Shown piece by piece: positions 5,323 through 7,852 of a DNA stretch of 7,852 bases. Source of the stretch: an uncultured Eubacteriales bacterium (lineage in GTDB: Bacteria; Bacillota; Clostridia; Oscillospirales; CAG-272); contig USMO01000070.1 in NCBI GenBank assembly GCA_900555785.1, forward strand, positions 1 through 7,852, written 5' to 3'. The translations under genes and the position numbers were made by a program. The notes beneath the pieces are model-generated. The model was not told the DNA's origin and did not search any database. It was given only the letters and a program-made list of their open reading frames with translations. The stretch's first letter is position 1. Every line of letters starts with the position of its first letter.

Positions 5323-7209
5323 TTAATGTAATCCGAGATAAATCAGCAAAACAGAGATGTCGGCGGGATTGACTCCACTGATTCGGGATGCCTGCCCAAT
5401 GGTGAGCGGACGAATTTTGATCAGCTTTTGCGCAGCTTCCGTGCGAAGTCCTTTGATTTGCATGTAATCCATCGTTTCCGGCAAGACGCGATCTTCAAGA
5501 CGACTCAGCCTGCGGACCTCGGCGAGTTGCCGGGTGGCATAACCGGCATATTTAATGTCGGATTCGACAGTCAGACGTTCGGCCGGCATCAGGTCGGGGC
5601 GGTCTGGGTCAATTTCTGCAAGGAGTGCATAGGAAATGGCGGGTCTACGCAGCAGATCAGCGAGCGATGCGCCGGATTTGAGCGGCGTTTCAGCGTGCTC
5701 TTCCAAAAACGGGTTTGCGGCAAGAGGAGAGCTGATTGTGCGCTCCAACCGCTGCTTTTCGGCTTCTATCCGTGCCTGTTTGGCGAGAAATGTCGCATAT
5801 CTGTCATCATCAATCAGTCCGATCCGATGCCCAACCGGTGTTAGACGACTGTCCGCATTGTCCTGCCGCAGCAAAAGACGGTATTCCGACCGCGATGTCA
5901 TCATCCGGTATGGCTCGTTGGTCCCCTTAATGACCAAGTCGTCAATCAGCGTGCCGATATAGCTTTCCGATCGCGCCAGAATGACCGGAGGCTGTCCTTT
6001 TAGCTTTTGCGCTGCATTGATACCGGCAATCAGCCCCTGCGCGGCGGCTTCTTCGTAGCCGGAGGTTCCGTTAAACTGCCCGGCGCCGAACAGCCCGGAA
6101 ATCTGTTTGAATTCCAGCGTTGCGTCCATTTGCGTCGGATCGGCGCAATCATACTCGATGGCGTAGGCGTACCGCATGATTTCGGCATGCGAAAACCCCG
6201 GGAGCGTGCGGAGCATTTCGTGTTGTACATCGGTTGGCAGGGAAGTGGAAAAGCCCTGAATATACATCTCCTCGGTGTCGGATCCGAGCGGTTCCACAAA
6301 CAACTGGTGGCGCTCCTTATCGGCAAATCGGACCAGTTTGTCCTCGATGGAGGGGCAATAGCGCGGTCCGGTACCGTGAATTTTACCGGAATACATGGCG
6401 CTGCGCGTCAGATTGTCGAGAATGACGCGGTGCGTTTCGGCGTTGGTGTAGACGATGTGGCAGGGGAGCTGCGCGGTGTTTTGCAGATAATCGGACGCTG
6501 TTTCGGCGCTGAACGGGATCGGTTCATTCTCGCCGGGCTGCTCTTCCAACTTGGAAAAGTCAATGCTGCGGCGGTTGACCCGCGCGGGAGTTCCGGTCTT
6601 GAAGCGGCGCAGCACAATTCCTTCCTTTATAAGAGACGCAGAAAGCCCTTTGGCAGGGAGCAGGCTGTCCGGCCCTGCGTCATAGCTGACATTGCCGACG
6701 AAAACGGTGCCCTCCAGATAGGTTCCGGTTGCTACGACAATGGCGCGGCAGGACCAGACCTCTCCGAGTTTTGTCTCAAGTCCTACGACATGCTTGATGC
6801 CATCCGGCGTTGCTTCGGTCCGGATTGCGACAATCTCTGCCTGGACAAGGCGCAAGTGCGGCGTGGTTTCCAGCGTGTGCTTCATCAGGCGCTGGTATTG
6901 CTTGCGGTCTGCCTGGACGCGCTTGGATTGCACCGCTGCGCCTTTTCCGAGGTTCAGCGTTCGGGATTGCAGCGTCACGCGGTCGGCTGCTCTGCCCATT
7001 TCGCCACCCAGTGCGTCAATCTCAAAGACCAAATGTCCTTTTGCGGTACCGCCAATAGAGGGATTACAGGGCATGTTTGCAACAGCATCAAGCGAGAGGG
7101 TAAAGAGGACGGTTTCGACGCCCATTCGCGCTGCTGCGAGCGCTGCCTCGATTCCGGCGTGTCCTGCGCCGATGACGGCTAGTTCTGTTTGAAGTTCCTG
7201 ATTACTCAT
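5323..7209 (-). CDS. mnmG: tRNA uridine-34 5-carboxymethylaminomethyl modification enzyme MnmG (GidA)
   Basis: FAD enzyme that works with the GTPase MnmE, using methylene-tetrahydrofolate and glycine, to make cmnm5U at the wobble position of certain tRNAs. Full length at 628 aa. The FAD Rossmann motif GAGHAG is at 14-19. PCNPSIGGTAKGHLVFEIDA (47-66) is the family FAD/active-site region, including C48. VVATGTYL (158-165) is the second FAD motif. HGTGPRYCPSIEDK (278-291), with the second catalytic-type cysteine C285, and AGQFNGTSGYEEAAAQG (376-392) are the two MnmG signatures. The C-terminal MnmE/tRNA-binding domain (about 550-628) ends with IGQASRISGVNPADISVLLIYL. Deviations are slight: QSKRVQADR (94-102) where many have VRATRAQADR, and KYAGYATRQ for KYEGYIxRQ. 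The ATG (7209-7207) fits the fold start, but the 13 bases before it hold no ribosome binding site. Neighbours are ahcY upstream and rsmG downstream. Confidence 0.97.
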   Translation of the reverse strand: MSNQELQTELAVIGAGHAGIEAALAAARMGVETVLFTLSLDAVANMPCNPSIGGTAKGHLVFEIDALGGEMGRAADRVTLQSRTLNLGKGAAVQSKRVQADRKQYQRLMKHTLETTPHLRLVQAEIVAIRTEATPDGIKHVVGLETKLGEVWSCRAIVVATGTYLEGTVFVGNVSYDAGPDSLLPAKGLSASLIKEGIVLRRFKTGTPARVNRRSIDFSKLEEQPGENEPIPFSAETASDYLQNTAQLPCHIVYTNAETHRVILDNLTRSAMYSGKIHGTGPRYCPSIEDKLVRFADKERHQLFVEPLGSDTEEMYIQGFSTSLPTDVQHEMLRTLPGFSHAEIMRYAYAIEYDCADPTQMDATLEFKQISGLFGAGQFNGTSGYEEAAAQGLIAGINAAQKLKGQPPVILARSESYIGTLIDDLVIKGTNEPYRMMTSRSEYRLLLRQDNADSRLTPVGHRIGLIDDDRYATFLAKQARIEAEKQRLERTISSPLAANPFLEEHAETPLKSGASLADLLRRPAISYALLAEIDPDRPDLMPAERLTVESDIKYAGYATRQLAEVRRLSRLEDRVLPETMDYMQIKGLRTEAAQKLIKIRPLTIGQASRISGVNPADISVLLIYLGLH

Positions 7210-7222
7210 ATTAAAATAAGAA

Positions 7223-7852
7223 TTAGTCTTGATAGCTAAATGTATTCAAGTAAGCTGCCTGTTCGGCGGTGAGGCTGTCCATGCGGATGCCGTTTGCGGC
7301 AAGTTTAATGGCTGCAACCTCGCGGTCGATCTCTGCCGGGACGGCATGTACGCCTGGACGAAGTGTGCCGCGCGTCCGTGCCAGGTATTCCAGACTCTTT
7401 GCCTGGATGCCGAAGGACATGTCCATAATCTCGGCGGGGTGTCCGTTTCCGGCGGCAAGGTTGACCAATCTGCCGTCTGCCAGCAGGTTGAGGACCCTGC
7501 CGTCCTGCATGCGGTAGCCCCGGATGTTCGGTTTGCGTTCCCATACCTCAACCGCCAGCCCTTCCAGGTCGTGTTTGTTGATTTCTACATCGAAATGCCC
7601 GCTGTTGGCGAGCAGCGCGCCGTCCTTCATGACCTCGAAATCCGCGCGCGTCAGGACGTCCCGGCAGCCGGTGAGGGTGACGAACAGGTCCCCGACCTTT
7701 GCCGCCTCATGCATGGGCAGGACCGTGAAGCCGTCCATCGTTGCCTCCAGCGCCTTGATCGCCACGACGTGCGGCGGCTGGGGCGGCGAAGGCCTGAACA
7801 GGTCGCCGAGGCGTTTGCCGCGGCTCTCCAGGTAACGTTTCAACGCATAGGC
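7223..7852 (-). CDS. ahcY: S-adenosylhomocysteine hydrolase, C-terminal part (5' end outside the window)
   Basis: NAD-dependent enzyme that splits S-adenosylhomocysteine into adenosine and homocysteine, relieving product inhibition of methyltransferases. From about 7759 leftward some 178 residues match the family without a break: IKALEATMDGF, then VGDLFVTLTG, MKDGALLANSGHFDVEI (NSGHFDVEI at 7606-7580), LLADGRLVNLAAGNGHPAEI with the conserved GHP, MDMSFGIQA, and VPAEIDREVAAIKLAANGI. It ends in ...TFSYQD without the KYRY-type tail, as in the shorter form of the family. The frame stays open to the window edge, so the catalytic N-terminal domain is missing. Residues encoded upstream of about 7760 (LKRYLESRGKRLGD, then a proline-rich run) do not resemble the expected NAD-fold strand and GxGxxG helix; see the finding. 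A TTG at 7843 is not believable as the real start. It is 13 bases from mnmG, so they are probably co-transcribed. Confidence 0.88.
   Translation of the reverse strand, partial: AYALKRYLESRGKRLGDLFRPSPPQPPHVVAIKALEATMDGFTVLPMHEAAKVGDLFVTLTGCRDVLTRADFEVMKDGALLANSGHFDVEINKHDLEGLAVEVWERKPNIRGYRMQDGRVLNLLADGRLVNLAAGNGHPAEIMDMSFGIQAKSLEYLARTRGTLRPGVHAVPAEIDREVAAIKLAANGIRMDSLTAEQAAYLNTFSYQD

Noticed and set aside
6007..7182. 391-codon open frame on the plus strand opposite mnmG
   Set aside because: Antisense shadow of a fully conserved MnmG; no motif, no ribosome binding site.

Overview
The window (about 54% G+C in the genes, clearly more A+T-rich at about 4250-4530) looks like chromosomal DNA of a Gram-positive Clostridia-type bacterium, most likely from the Oscillospiraceae/Ruminococcaceae. 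The reasons are the mnmG-rsmG-parA-parB order typical of the Firmicutes origin region, parS sites of the TGTTTCACGTGAAACA type, strong AGGAGG-like ribosome binding sites, and a Clostridia-like SerS. I do not name a genus. Every gene I can support lies on the minus strand, so the map below follows transcription from right to left.

Right part (7852-4530): the 3' end of ahcY (S-adenosylhomocysteine hydrolase; open at the window edge, with a non-family-like stretch upstream of about 7760), then mnmG (tRNA U34 modification) after only 13 bases, then rsmG (16S rRNA m7G methyltransferase, GTG start). AhcY recycles the by-product of SAM-dependent methylation and RsmG is a SAM-dependent methyltransferase, so the group has a translation/methylation theme. 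The usual partner mnmE is not next to mnmG here.

Middle (4529-4221): an A+T-rich centromere-like region with five parS sites (three perfect, two with one mismatch). The four sites nearest rsmG have centres spaced 36, 37 and 37 bp apart. A consensus-like sigma-A promoter with an extended -10 follows and drives parA. ParA (Soj) and ParB (Spo0J) are complete and only 19 bases apart; together with parS they form a full chromosome segregation module.

Left-middle (2485-563): serS (complete seryl-tRNA synthetase) and an unrecognised protein with two membrane segments. Both are closely spaced behind parB, so parA-parB-serS-membrane protein is a plausible operon, ending at a weak hairpin at 520-549.

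Left (562-1): a gene-free stretch with eight copies of TTTTCCACA or TTTTCCACC, which resemble DnaA boxes. It precedes the start of a DUF2130-family gene that is interrupted by an in-frame TGA and then leaves the window. The most interesting parts are the phased parS array and the DnaA-box-like cluster. Anomalies at both extreme ends (the TGA at 33-35 and the odd AhcY upstream sequence) may reflect sequence or assembly errors rather than biology.
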